From Adiantum capillus-veneris (taxonomy: Eukaryota; Streptophyta; Polypodiopsida; Polypodiales; Pteridaceae): 60,000 nt of DNA. This document shows, in pieces, positions 48,582-60,000 of this stretch (its first letter is position 1; every line of letters starts with the position of its first letter). The notes beneath the pieces were generated by a model, which was given only the letters and a program-made list of their open reading frames with translations, did no database searches and was not told where the DNA came from. The stretch covers positions 52,996,619-53,056,618 of the forward strand of contig CM043952.1 of the NCBI GenBank assembly GCA_014529385.2, written 5' to 3'. The position numbers were made by a program, and so were the translations under genes.

Positions 48582-49138
48582 TGTAGCGCGGATAGTGTGT
48601 CGTGCTCTCTACAGTGGGTGCTCCTCAATGCAATGTACGTGACAATCTCACTCGAAACAGACTGAAAACAAAGGAACAATAGATAACAACTGAGCTCACA
48701 GAGACACAACAGCAGACCAGAACATATGACTCGACTATCTCAAAGAACCGATACAGACTCTGGCGTGGCAGCACACTCAGCTCCAGCCCAGGACTCAGGT
48801 ACAATGGGAGTGTGCACGGATGGTGAAGACGTGCTGTGTATAGACTCGCTACTCTAGACGACGACGTTGGACCAGATATGAAGAAGATAATCTCTATGAC
48901 CCAACAGCTACTACTCATGTCCCACCATAAAGAGCCACAACGGCTCATAAATGTCAGCCATCTAAGTCTATCTCCAGACTGAGTGGTGGTGGTGACCTTG
49001 CCACGATGTCCACTAGAACCACCGTCATATCCCTGCCACGTGTCGCTGCCGAGCCCAGAGAGTCCGTCCAGTGTGAACCAGACCAAACCAACTGTACTGA
49101 CTATGTGTCCTATGAAAGTGACACTGTAGCCTGCTACA
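48582..49138 (-). repeat. LTR-like block, right arm
   Basis: Single inverted copy of the left-arm blocks, about 557 bp, ending in TGTAGCCTGCTACA at the right boundary. Confidence 0.82.
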
Positions 49139-49143
49139 GATGG
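49139..49143. repeat. 5-bp target-site duplication, right (GATGG)
   Basis: Directly follows the GCTACA terminus of the right arm. Confidence 0.8.
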
Positions 49144-52100
49144 AGGAGCCCATTTGGCCAATTCAGAATCTTGATTTGACATGCAGAAATATAAATTTAA
49201 ATTACCGTTATCAAGTCTCGAGTGTGAGTTATTCATGACTCGGGGTGCGAAATTGACTACATACAAAGGGGTGCTCCAAGGGTATCACTACTTGCCACGT
49301 ACCTGAAGGTGCAGTCCGGCTCATGGCTTAAACTCCATGCTATGCCGAGCATGAAAATTCCCTTTGCTTTCACACTCTAATGTAATATAAATTATGTACC
49401 AATGAAAGATGTAAAATTGTATATTTGTTGCATAGGCCCCTGGGAGGGGAATCTCTCAGTATCAACAACAGTGGAACCTGTTTGCAGGACCTACATGTCT
49501 GCACAAGTCCATTAGATTAGGTTTGTTGTCACTCGTAACATTCTTTTCATGAATGGTTCATACAAGGTGTCAGGTATTACAAAACTATGGTTCCACTTTT
49601 TTTCTACTTCCATGTTCCCAATATATTGCCATTTCACGTCCAATTCTGGTTTCCTTGCTTCCTATAGTTAACCAAAACTTCAAATTTTTTCCCCGATTTT
49701 CTCTCTCTTTTCTTTTCCCTCCTGTTCTTGTTTCCCTATTTTCCATAAGTATGCATTCGACAACACTAGCATGTAGAGTAGAATAGAACCTATGTTTAAA
49801 TGGTTGGGTCAATTGGGAGATACAAGACCAACAATGCATTCAAACTACGACTGCAATATTTTTAATGCAAATTTATCTGACCTTTGAAACTCGAGGTGAG
49901 AAGACCCCTACATTCTAGTGCATTCTAGTGCATGCACATTTGGAGGATTGTCAGTGTTTTCAGCCCATCTTTGCCCTAGCATTTTCTGACTAGAATTGGC
50001 CTCTCCACCTGCAGCCTTGCCCTAGCATTTTCTGGCAGCCGATCGCCCTTCCCACTGCTAGCTTATTCCTTGCGATTGGACGCACCCCCTCTGCTTCCCA
50101 ATTGAAGCCCTCACAGTTTGTGTTTGTCACAAAGTGGCACATAGGCCATGCCCTAGTGACTCTCGCAAACAAAGCAACATCCCCAGAGTTGAGCACCGAA
50201 AAGCAGCCCATCTGGTGTTTTGGTTTTTTCTAAAACAGGGGCTGAGTAGCCATCTCAGCTACGTGCCACATATATAAGTTTCCGGCTGTGTGTTTTTTGT
50301 AACTTCTCATAGATCTCCTCACGCTAATACCCAGGTGGCTGCCTCAGTATCAGGTGCCACGTCACAAATCTTACCACATCAGAGACTACTGCCACATCAT
50401 ACTTGGTGACAGAGGCTCGTCCATAAAGGAGCTTAGCAGAACTTTATCTTTGTTCCTCACATTGCTGAAAAATTCATTCCCTTATATTGTTATATGGGCA
50501 AACAACTGTGTTATGTTCTCAAAAGAAACTATGCTTTAGATAAAAGAAATTTCTCCTCTTGCGAAAGGTTTGTTCCTCACATTGCTGGAAAATTCATTCC
50601 ATTAGATTGTTATGTGAGCAAAAGACTGTGTCCTGTTCACAAAAGAACTGTGCTTTTGGTTTTCCTTGAGGAAAAAAATTACGGCGTGTTAGATTAGAGC
50701 AAGTGACGGAGATCATTTTCTTGGACTCGAGAATAAACATTTTTATAGCCTTTCCAAATGTTCCTGGTGCCTCACTCAAACATAAGAGCACACACTTCTA
50801 ATCCAACGGTCTTGAAGTGCAAGAGCCGTGCATCATGCTCCTTGTGTCTGATGAATTCAAAAGTCGAGGCTGCCATCAATTGCAAAAGTATGTGTTGACT
50901 TTCCTTAAGCTTGAACTAGGCATGCTTTAGGTCTATATCATAGCTTACAAACCATCTATGACGGTTCCTGCTAAGCCCACTTTGAGGTTTATTCAGTTTC
51001 GAATTTAAACAAAGGGAAAAAGACTAAAAATGAAATGTAGACTTCATACAACATGGAGGGATAATTTGCTTCTCAAACAGCAGGAAACCAGGTGAGGAAG
51101 ACGCCCTACTTGCTTGCTTTATGCCCAAGCAGAACTTCACAGTGAAGAAACGAATTGCTGCATACATCATCCACAACAAGATCTACTAATCTTTTGCACT
51201 ATGAAGATTTGTCATCTTGGGCGCAATCAGAAATGCAAGTACTCCCAAGCTGCTCTTCCATGCCTATATTTGCACCCTGTCCATGCAAATGGCAACACCA
51301 ACACACACCTACTCTCTGTACACTCCAAGGTTCCCCATCTTCCCGGCTGGGTTCATCTAGAGCTCATGCGCTCACAACTTTTGCTGATGAATTCTAAGAA
51401 AAAGGGGTGTGATGGATGCAAAGAATGGAAGTATACTTCCATATAGGATTTAGTACTGACTGCTCAGACAATATGATCCATATTGGTAGTTTTGCTTCAG
51501 ATGTCTGCAATGCTAATGCAAGCATGCTTGTATACAGATGTGGCTGGATCCTATCTATCCACAACCTCGCTCAGTCACCATGAATACTGCAGCCAAACAT
51601 GTGAAGTAGAATGTGAAGCAGAATGTGCTGGGTTTGCAGTTAGGCGGGTCCAAGCAACCTACGACGAAAGCTGTTTTAAGGATGTCAAGCTTGTCAGCTT
51701 CGATATTATTACCTTTCATTTCCAGATGGCTGCCCCAAGTCATAACTTTGCAAGATTTCTGTTTTGATTGTGATATTGGGGAGCTTGCAAATAATGATGA
51801 TGATGCACGCCCAAAGTTTACCAGCAGTGCACATTGTCTGCATGCAAGATTCAACATGTTCAGGAGAATATAGCTTGGTGAATTGTTTTCTAACTCATGC
51901 AACATAATTTCTTTCCCAATTTTCTTAGCCCATGTTCACACTAGTGGTAGTTTCTGTATCAGTTGTTTTTGTTGGATAAAGCTCCACACACACCAAGTCC
52001 CTTGGGAAATGAAGTATGTTACAAAAATAGAGTCTTGTCCTTGTTCTCTTGCCGTTCCTCAAATCGGATATGCGCATTGGGTTAGCGAAATAGAGTGTTC

Positions 52101-53639
52101 TCCAATATGGAGATGATTTCCCATCCCTTGGCATGATGTGTGTGAATGGACCTAGCCAGTGGCCGCCCTACTTTGTCCCATCCTATTTCACATGATAGAT
52201 CCTTAGTCATGTTCATTCAGTCCAAGCCGCTGTCAGCTCCAAAGTCAAGTCATCCTCAGTCCCTCTTTTGTCAGTTGCAAGACATTTTGCAAGATCACTT
52301 CTCCCACATGAGGCAGTGGAGTTGATAGTCGTGTCTAGTGTCTAGTCCATTCTAAAACCTAAAAAAGATGTCCATCTTTTCTCCCAAGGGAGGTGTGGTG
52401 TGTAGGTGACATGTGCCATATGCCAAGAAAATAGTGCTAGCTCGACAATTGTTTATTGGAAAGAGATAAAGAGATGCTTGCTAAGGGAGTGGGACAGACC
52501 ACCTTTGTTGTGCAGACAATGTTAGATGTAAATCTGAACGATTTAAAGTATTGAGATGCATATTAAACGCCTCTTTCATGGGACTGTATCTTGCTAAGAA
52601 TCATGATAGCTGCTGCTGCAAATCTGGAAGCCATGTTGGACTTTTTCAAACCTCAATATTTTCTTTGGGCCTACACGAAGCGCAGATAGCCCAAGTAATC
52701 ACTCACTAATAATAATGGAGGTCATTATCTCCATTCCCCAGCCTTGAACAATGAAAAGGGTGTTTGAACTTTGCGCACTCTCCTCAATTGACGCACCATA
52801 ACAAAAAAGGCATTAGACAATGATATCTCCTTCAGAAAAAGCATTAGATAATGAAACTCCTTCAAAAAATTACTCACAACAAAACAAAATACCATAAAAT
52901 GCCAAAAAAACACAAGAAAATGTCTTACATTCACTCCTAAGCAAACCAACACTAAGGATTATTGTACCAAAGCAGCATGCCACAAGTTTATATCTGTTTA
53001 TGTGCATTCACACAGCATGTTAATTGAAGTTTTATTATAATGAATTTTGTAAACTTCATTGCTAAAAAGAAAATACGCTTTTGAAGATTGTAACAGGCAT
53101 CCAATGGACGGGAATGTTCTATTACAATGAATTATAAAAACTTAATTGCTTTGAAATCACAAAAGGCATCCACTGGAGTAAAATATGTGAACCTTATAAT
53201 GAGGGGGCTCACAAAGATGCTTAAGCCCGTGTAAAACTGTAAAGTTCTGTTCCATTGTGTTAGAGACTAGCATCCTTGTCCTCATAAAGATGGATTTTGA
53301 CTTCGACGATGTAGAACAAGCTGAAAATTAAACAGAACCAAATTTTTGCATTGAATGGCTTGATCAATTTTCCAAAAACAATCAAAATTAATGGTAACAT
53401 CTTACTAAGAAAACCAAAAAAAGCTTTACCAATATTGGGGGATCTTAAGATGGTCCTATAGCTATTGATATGGCATCAAGGCATGCTCCACAGTGTAAGC
53501 TCTCCGATCTTATGCCTGAGTTTTCAAAACCATGGGCTATGATAGCCTTTATTATTTCAAGAAGATTTAATAGCGAGGGCTTTGCTACCTTTTGCTCTAT
53601 AAAACAATGGTGCAACGTGAATGTTAATTTTCACATCTT
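49144..53639. other. Anonymous region without a supported gene
   Basis: Mostly AT-rich with short frames (up to 116 codons) that show no recognisable motif. Minor local features only: doubled CATTCTAGTG near 49,911-49,931, a repeated GTTTGTTCCTCACATTGCTG-like segment near 50,449 and 50,569, and poly-A runs near 52,860-52,920. No transposon termini or RNA genes were recognised. Confidence 0.5.
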
Positions 53640-55061
53640 CTTTGCCTTCTAAAAAAGTAAAAGAAGGAGCTATCTCGTGAAGGAAAGATGCCCAAGAGGG
53701 AAGCAAGGCCATCCAACAAGTAGGGACACATGACCTATGAGACAAACTCACGGTTACAAGTGTGCTTTTGGAATTGCAATGGATATCCATGGAATGCAGG
53801 AATTGGCAGAGATGAGCTAACGAATGAATCGAATATCATCCTTCTTGTTGAAACATGGGAACATGATGTCCATCAGATTCTGGGATAGACAAATACAATG
53901 CACATTCTTTGATGTGGACCAAAATCCAAGGCAATGAAGAGGACAAGGAGGTGTAGCATGCATGATTAAGAAGGGTTTGGAAGATTATGTATCTATCGTC
54001 AAAAATGATAAGCATAAACAGCATATAATAACACCAACCGGCACACCCACTTTTGCGCGTTGTTACATTTCTCACCATGACTCCAACTTTGATACTTGCT
54101 TGGATAGAGATCAACCTTTTGTCAATCTAGGGGAAGACATTGTTCATTTCAAGGACAAGGGTGAGGTTATTGTCTCTGATGATACGAATGTACGCACAAC
54201 AAATTTGTTGCATAACATACAACAATTAGATGTGCCACATGTTTTGAGGAGACTAAAGAATGTATATATGTATAGCCGATCTCTTGCGATGAAAAGATCG
54301 AGACCAATAAGGCAAGTCACTTCTACATATGTGCAATAGCACTGGAATTCTCATTGCAAATGGTGTATCTTTATGGAATGGCACCAAGGGATTTACATGT
54401 AGAAAACACAATGGAGATGGTTTGACTCACAATATCTTATTTTCGGAAGCCATCTTGGATTGTATACAAAGTTTTAAACTCAATGGAATGCGGAATCGGA
54501 CCATAAGACTATGTATCAATCTCAAATGTACAGAGACCCAAGCATATAAACTCCAACCATACTATGGAACAATCATCTTTGTGCGTAGACCTCAAACGGA
54601 CACCTATGTGTATTGAGATGGTTGAGTAAATGTTTGAAGACTAAGCTTCCAAGCGATGCAACATTAGAATGCAAGCACAAAGCTTTTAAGCAAGTCATCT
54701 GCTCTTGTGCAGAGAAATGCTTTGCCGTGAAGCACATGGCGCGCAAAGATGTCAATAAAGGTAGCTCAAAGAGGAAATGGTTTGATATAGAATGTAAAGA
54801 AGCACAAGTACTTGATAACTTTAAATGCAAACAAAAATAAGAAAGACTATCAAAAGCATCTACATGCATACAAAGCACTACTTCAAAAAAAGAGAAGGTG
54901 GAAAGTCAATGAACAATTATTCCAAACTCAAAAAAAAGGTATAAGCATTTGGTAAACTTTGGAGAAATATGAAAGGCAATCATGTGAAAGTTTCAGTGAC
55001 TTTGAGTTTTACAGACATTTATATACATTACAAGCTATGTGAAAAATCGAACGTAGAAAAG
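53640..55061 (+). mobile_element. LINE relic H (B subgroup), ORF1 end to start of RT
   Basis: A degraded copy of the LINE B type. 53,640-53,720 is the end of ORF1 with the same stop context as B (AACAAGTAGGGACACATGA), then ORF2 endonuclease remnants to about 54,840 and the pre-RT linker (FTDIYIHYKLCEKSNVEK). It is cut at 55,061 by the LTR that follows. The 3' half of the LINE is not seen in the window. Confidence 0.75.
53721..55061 (+). pseudogene. LINE H ORF2 endonuclease, degenerate
   Basis: Follows the ORF1 TAG (53,718-53,720 region) in frame; 16 codons later comes FWNCNGYPWNAGIG, then ILLVETWEHD, and near 54,000-54,600 broken versions of YISHHDSNFD, VNLGEDIVHF and NGVSLWNGTKGFTCRKHNGDG. 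Many stops and frameshifts are present and residues such as the GDFNAR Asp/Asn are altered (SDDTNVRT). No function is possible. Confidence 0.75.
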
Positions 55062-56309
55062 TGTAATGTGCAGCGGAAGTGAATGATGGTGTATGGCTCA
55101 AGATGAGTGATCAGTGGTACTCAAGGTTCCATTTTACTTAGCGGAAGGGAGAGCCTTCCGTGCTTTAGTGAAAGAATGTGCAATGACCAAAACAAAGAGA
55201 GTGGAAACAGTGAGTGCAAAGTGCATGAGAGTGCTAGATAAAGAGAGAGAAGAGACGACACCAGATGGGTCCCAAACCCCCCTCCAAGGGCCCCCCTCTC
55301 TATTGCTAGAGAGGTCTTTGCTTTAGATTGATCATTGCACAAAGGTCTGGTACAATGCTTCTAGATGATGTGGTACTTGACGATGATGATGTCGACCGCG
55401 AAGACTGAGGGCTGAAAATTTAAAACGCTAGGGCTGAAGCTGGCTGAAATCTGAGCGCTGTCCTAGGGCTGAAATCTGCAATTGTTGGCGATGATGACAG
55501 TGACGACGGCGCTATGCTGAAAATTGATGGGCTGAACTCTGAAATTGATGGCTGGAATCTGAAAACGCTGGCTGAACTGATGGCATTGTGAGAAATCACC
55601 GAGGAAACTGGTGCGGGCCAAGGTATGGTACCGCGAGGGCCAAGGCTAGGATTGAAATGCTGATGCAAAACGCCAAGGCTGAAATCTGAAAACGCTGAGG
55701 GATCTGTGGCACAATGCCAGGCTGGTGGACTTCCTGAGAAAAACGCCAAGGCTAGATCTTGAGGAGCAATACTGGACTAAGCTCCTGAGTGTTCTACACT
55801 TGCTTCTTCTGCTTCTTCATGGCGCCTACTGTCTCCTTATATAGGTATTTTAGTCTGGGTCGAGCAAGCTCCCCAACAGCCCACAATTTCAAATAAAATC
55901 ACTTATTTAATAAATAAGTGAAAAATGAGTACTTTGCCCAAAAAGGTTGTGCGCACTGGAAAATGCTCATGCTGGGTACTGAAGGTCATGCTAGTTTTTT
56001 TGTTTTAGGAGTCGGGCAGGGCACTCCCGGCCGCTCTCCTCATACACCAGAAAAGTGCACAAGAAGAACGACCAAGACTATGCACCCAGAATCCTAAGGC
56101 AGACGCTTTTGTCACTAGTTTCCTCTGGGTACTGAAGGTCATGCTAGTGATCATGGTTTGTGCAATCAAAGGGTATGCAACTAAGTGCCTAGACATGCAC
56201 GGCCCGCGTACAAGCTCACAAGGTTGCCTGAACACTTCCTAGGCTTCCTAAACCCTAGAAGTAGGAATAGCTTGTCCTCATGTACATAGGGTTAGATGTG
56301 CACGTGACA
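55062..56309 (-). repeat. LTR (3' LTR of minus-strand gypsy element)
   Basis: Starts TGTAATGTGCAGCGG and ends GTGCACGTGACA on the plus strand (1,248 bp), homologous to the solo LTR at 41,166. On its right lies a purine tract read on the minus strand (AAAAGGAGGGA), the polypurine tract that primes plus-strand synthesis, then the chromodomain end of pol. It contains GCTGAAATCTGAAAACGC-type repeats at 55,400-55,740. Confidence 0.85.
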
Positions 56310-56319
56310 TCCCTCCTTT

Positions 56320-57836
56320 TCAAGGTGAGGTACTAGTACCGAGCTGCATGGCTTCTTTGTAGTCGGCCAACAACTCAGGGTAATCCGTGAAAAATGCTTC
56401 ATCAACCCACACTGCCTCGTGGGTTCCTCGATCTTTGAACTTCAAAAGGTATTGTCGTACGTGCTTCTTTGATCCATGGCTAAACCAATGCAGCAAGATT
56501 TGCTCCGATTCCATGGCATCTACTTCATCAATGATCTTGAGTTCTTCTTCAGAAATGTCCTTTGGTGGGTCTCCTTGAAACAACTTCAACCAACAAACAC
56601 GGAAAACATTGAGCATTGACCATGAGTTATTCATAGAAGCCTCATTTATCTTTTTAATGACTGGAAAAGGACCATATATACGAAAAGACAACTTTGGACA
56701 CTTCTTTCCTACTTGCTTGAGACGTTGCTTCATGATCCTAAGATAGACCCAATCCCTTCCTTCCTGACGATGCTTGTCAGCTTGACGAGAATAAGACTCC
56801 TGAGCCTTGCTTAGACGAAGCTTCACACTCTCAGTAATCTCATCCAAAGACTTGCTCTCAGCATTGGCATCAGGCAACTAACTGAACGATCGAGTCAACA
56901 AAGACTAAAGCGGACGGCCAAATGCTGCCTCATACAGAGTTCTACCAATGACACTGGAATATGAGTCATTCAAAATTTCTTGAACTAAAGGGAGATATTG
57001 CTCCCAATGAGACTGCTGATCATGCACATCAGACTTCAAAACATCGAAAGCCAATTGATTGTAGATCTCAGTTTGACCATCGGACTATGGGTGAAATGCG
57101 GATGAAAAATTCAACTTGGTGCCAAAATTTTCAAACAGTGCTTTCCAAAAATCAGACTTGAACTTGACATCCCTATCTGACACAATCAACTTTGGCAAAC
57201 CACAAAGGGGATACCAATGCTTAATAAACAGACGTGCTACATCTTGTGCTGTTATTGTGGCCTTACAAGGAATCAACATGCAAAACTTGCTGAAAAGATC
57301 AACAATGGTTAGACACTGAGTGTTCCTTGAATGCAAACCCTGTGGAAGATTAGTCACAAAATCCATTGAAATGTCCTAAAATGGCCCTTCGGAAATAGGC
57401 AACGGTAGCAAGAGCCTTGCTGCTTACTCCGAGAAGCTTTTACTTTTTGACAAATGGAACACTGTGTGACATACTTGAACACATCTTTTCACATTTTAGG
57501 CCCAAAAAAGAATCTTTCTACCTTTTCTAAGGTGGTATTCATGCCTCTGTGCCCACCCATGAGTGCATCATGTGCATCGTGCAATATGGCTTGCCTAAGA
57601 GGAGGCAACACACACAGATGGCGACGGAAATACAAGAGACCCTCACGAATGAAATAATTGCTAGACCCTTGGGAAGCAAGAGCCTGCAACCATTGCTTAC
57701 CAAACTCGGAATCTGCATACTTGTTCTTCATGCTGTCAAAAGAGACGCCTTGAATAGAGACGGCTGAGCTTGTTTCAACAATCAAAATCTATCCTTTGCG
57801 ACTTAACGCATCTGCAACAGGGTTAGCTTTACCTAG

Positions 57837-57877
<41 letters not shown>

Positions 57878-58490
57878 AGATGAATCCAGGATAAGCCCAG
57901 ATTCACCCTTGAAGGAAAGTGCAAGGTATAGACCCATGGTAGTCACCCAAGGTATAGACCATCAGCTCCATTATGCATAGTATTGACTAAATACCACGAC
58001 ATCCCCACTAACGTCGTCAAAGCCCAATAGTGGGTGTAGAACTAGGTACTAACATATGCTCCCCAACACAACACGCACACACACATGAGCATACATCAAC
58101 ACAAAGTTATCAAACCTCCAAATTGCACAAAAGACTGTGACCACCGTGCTTGGCAGTCACTCCAATGTGCACTAGGCAAAGACTGAAGCCATTTGAGGGC
58201 TCGATGATCAGTACACACAGTAAACTCTCTACCATATAAAAAATGCTTCCAATGTTTGAGAGAATGAATGGAAAAGAGAAGTTCCTTATCATACACTAAA
58301 TATTTCTTTTCAGCATTGTTCAACTTCCTACTAAGAAATGCAATTGGACGGCCATGCTGGTGTAGCACAGCTCCTATGGCGACATTGCTCACATCCGTCC
58401 ATACTCAAAAGGGTCATTCCAAGAGGCAAGGATAAGACATGGAGCCTCAGTCACTGCAACCTTGAGAACTTCAAAAGCCTTGAGCTAGTT
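56320..58490 (-). pseudogene. gypsy pol fragment: RNase H - integrase - chromodomain
   Basis: RNase H at 58,480-58,096 (VAIGAVLHQHGRPIAFLSRK, YDKELLFSIHSLKHWKHFL, CTDHRALKWL). The end of RNase H, GKANPVADALSRKG, is at about 57,795-57,835, past the foreign insert. H2C2 and spacer at 57,489-57,785 (LRQAILHDAHDALMGGHRG). Integrase core at 57,085-57,366 (MDFVTNLPQG, VDLFSKFCML, IVSDRDVKFKSDFWKAL, with catalytic Asp residues). After a stop region the integrase C-terminus and chromodomain follow at 56,320-56,877 (GPFPVIKKINE, then LLKFKDRGTHEAVWVDEAFF). Chromodomains are thought to guide chromovirus integration to heterochromatin. Several stops and frameshifts make it inactive. Confidence 0.85.
57836..58095. 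repeat. (TA)n and a ~220-bp unrecognised insert inside gypsy RNase H
   Basis: TA run of about 34 bp at 57,841-57,874, followed by non-coding DNA that separates the RNase H halves (QSFVQFGG and GKANPVADAL). It may be a small transposed element, but no inverted ends or clear duplication were found. Confidence 0.6.
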
Positions 58491-58559
58491 GTTATGACAC
58501 ACAAGTGGGTTATGTTTCACGCTCGACAGTTTATGTATATCGTGATTGAGCAAGAAGCA

Positions 58560-59243
58560 ACCTAATGTGGTCACTTCCAATTGTAAGGTTGAGTTGTCTC
58601 CTCCCAACGAACATCAGTATAAGTCTTGGAACTAACACCAAGTGTTCTTCTTCAATCTTTGGAACATAGGATGTTACATCGGGAATAACTAAATCTCCTA
58701 GAGTGTATCTCTTAAGCCAAGAAATATGAAATGTAGGATGAATCTTACCCCATGCTTAAGGAAGTTCAACTCTGTAATTGATTGTAGAACACTTATTTAA
58801 AATCTTGGAAGGACCATAATATTTGAGCCGTAGCTTTAAAAATACAGACTTCACCATTTTTTATCGATGGGAAGCAACACATAATAGCAAAAAATCACCT
58901 TCTTGAAATTCTAAATGGAACCGATGTCTATTTACTAGCTTTTGATAATTCTGTCGAACATGAGTCAATTATTCTTGATCTGAAGAAGAATATCCTACAT
59001 TTCATTTACCAATTGATCTGCCAAAGCAACCTTGTGTTGTATCACAAAATTCGTAGGAACCAAAGGAGTATGTCCAAAGGCTGCTTGGAAATGAGTCATT
59101 TCAATTGCTGTACGGAATGAATTGTTGTAAGCAAACTCCACTAGAGGTAGATACGAGTATTAATTCGAGTTTGAATATAATGTCGGAACATTTCCTCCAA
59201 AATTTGATTCACTCGCTCAGTTTGTCCATCTATTTGTAGATGA
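58560..59243 (-). pseudogene. Second gypsy integrase C-terminal fragment
   Basis: A different gypsy lineage, also minus strand. Its residues, read with stops and frame changes, include DGQTERVNQILEEMFRHYI and LPLVEFAYNN (integrase core end, 59,100-59,240), then HFQAAFGHTPLVPTNFV, LKYYGPSKILNK and KIHPTFHISWLKRYT (58,660-58,900). It is interrupted at 59,244 by another LTR. Confidence 0.7.
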
Positions 59244-60000
59244 TGTCACGTGCGCGTTGCACTTGAGCTACTTGGACAAGCTACTGCTACAGGTTAGCGT
59301 CTGTCTTAGTTAGGGACCTAGTTTGGCACCCTTGTGAGCCTCTCAAAGGACCTGCATGCCCAGAAAAGTTAATAGTTGCATACCCTCACTTGCACAGTAC
59401 AATCACTAAAGCATACAAGCATATGAACAGTCACTTAAGTCATTTACTTAATAAGTAACTTTGGCATGACAATTATAAAAAGTAGGTAGCGCAAATGGCT
59501 AAAAAAACCTAGAAAAGAGTCACTTGGCCTTTAGTTTCTAGGACACCCAGTACCCATCGGGGCATCCAACGCCCACAGCACCTAGTGTTTCCACTGCCAG
59601 TACCCCACCATCATCAGCGTCTTTGCATCAGTTCAGCCAGCGTTTTTGCATCACTTCAGCCCAACGTTTTACATCAGTTCAACCCAGCGTTTTTGCATCA
59701 CATCAAGCCAACGCTTTTGCATCAGCTTAGCATCAGCACGAAGTAGTCAGCATTAAGCATTTAACCATTGTATCATCATTTATGCAAGTAATCTAAAGCA
59801 AGTACTTATTCTGGCAACAGAGCAAGGGAGCCCTTGAGAGTGGTTGGGACCCGACAGGCGGTGGTCTGTCTTTGCCTCTCTCTTTCATCGTGTTCAATTC
59901 AGTTCTTTCGAATGAGCGTAATCACTTCCAGCACGTGATCGGACAAAAACACAGAATCTACACACTTGGCAACAGTATTAGTACTTCAAAACAACTTAAA
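59244..60000 (+). repeat. LTR of the same family, opposite orientation, running off the window
   Basis: Starts TGTCACGTGCGCGTTGC within the second gypsy fragment. On this strand it matches the reverse complement of the LTRs at 41,166 and 55,062: same start (TGTCACGTGC), the AGCGTTTTTGCATCAG-type repeats at 59,610-59,730, and GGTTGGGACCCGACAGGCGG near 59,843. The end is not seen. Confidence 0.75.

Larger units (their letters stand above)
42601..49138. mobile_element. Palindromic gag-only LTR-type retroelement with 5-bp target duplication
   Basis: Two long arms in inverted orientation (about 42,601-46,167 and 46,188-49,138) meet at a spacer of roughly 20 bp. Both outer ends are the same terminus (TGTAGCAGGCTACAGTG read inward), flanked by GATGG on both sides (42,596-42,600 and 49,139-49,143). 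Each arm holds an LTR-like terminal block, then a gag gene with CCHC knuckles; no protease, RT or integrase was seen. The left arm has two terminal blocks in tandem, the right arm one. A matching 5-bp duplication is what one integrase-mediated insertion would leave, so the whole palindrome seems to have entered as one unit. It resembles gag-only (TR-GAG-like) non-autonomous LTR elements. Confidence 0.85.
56310..58490 (-). mobile_element. Ty3/gypsy chromovirus-like element, internal part
   Basis: Read on the minus strand: RNase H, spacer, zinc-binding H2C2 region, integrase core, integrase C-terminal part and chromodomain, ending against the polypurine tract and 3' LTR. RT, protease and gag are missing, and the 5' side is replaced by another gypsy fragment beyond about 58,560. 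A 260-bp foreign stretch with (TA)n separates RNase H from its C-terminal end. Confidence 0.82.

Noticed and set aside
42601-49138. Interpretation as two independent LTR elements inserted tail-to-tail
   Set aside because: The matching GATGG at the outer edges, a near-seamless centre and shared gag stops are better explained by one palindromic unit; not fully excluded.
51114-52134. Overlapping short frames that could suggest a small host gene
   Set aside because: No motif, no consistent splice structure and no family recognised.

Overview
The window reads as repeat-rich nuclear DNA of a land plant. It has TTTAGGG-type motifs, plant-style hAT transposases, Ty3/gypsy chromodomain elements, and one intron-containing host gene for a HAD class IIA hydrolase. 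A seed-free plant is possible but unproven. Nearly all recognisable coding sequence belongs to transposable elements, most of them broken. No rRNA, tRNA or CRISPR array was seen.

Layout. 1-23.9 kb is a nested transposon block. LINE copy A (3' end only) is followed head-to-tail by LINE B. An old hAT transposase gene (hAT-1) starts at about 6 kb, is cut at about 7.89 kb by three consecutive LINEs (C, D, E), and resumes at 22.23 kb. LINE D is itself split by a complete 3,049-bp hAT element (hAT-2) with matching inverted ends and an 8-bp target duplication. 23.9-27.5 kb is anonymous DNA with a short tandem duplication and a poly-G run. 27.57-28.42 kb (minus strand) holds four exons of the host HAD hydrolase. 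29.0-29.5 kb is a minus-strand LINE 3'-end remnant. 29.5-34.6 kb is LINE F, which has an intact ORF1 and one nonsense codon in ORF2. LINE G follows to 40.04 kb. 41.17-42.37 kb is a solo LTR. 42.60-49.14 kb is one large inverted-repeat gag-only retroelement with the same terminus at both ends and a 5-bp target duplication. 49.1-53.6 kb is anonymous. 53.6-60 kb is a LINE relic (H) interrupted by a minus-strand gypsy element, then a second gypsy fragment and another LTR of the same family.

Biology. The main theme is a LINE lineage with two subgroups (A/C/E/F/G and B/D/H). Copies A-G lie in one orientation and end at (CT)n microsatellites. Their RNAs share a 3' hairpin whose stem shows compensatory base changes. 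Where the junction survives, ORF1 and ORF2 are in one frame separated by a single stop codon. ORF2 of the A/E/F/G subgroup ends with a PCNA-binding (PIP) type motif. Elements E, F and G appear to carry a (CT)n tract just before ORF1, so each insertion would bring a new target; this could explain the head-to-tail chains. The second unusual object is the palindromic gag-only retroelement, which looks integrated as one unit.
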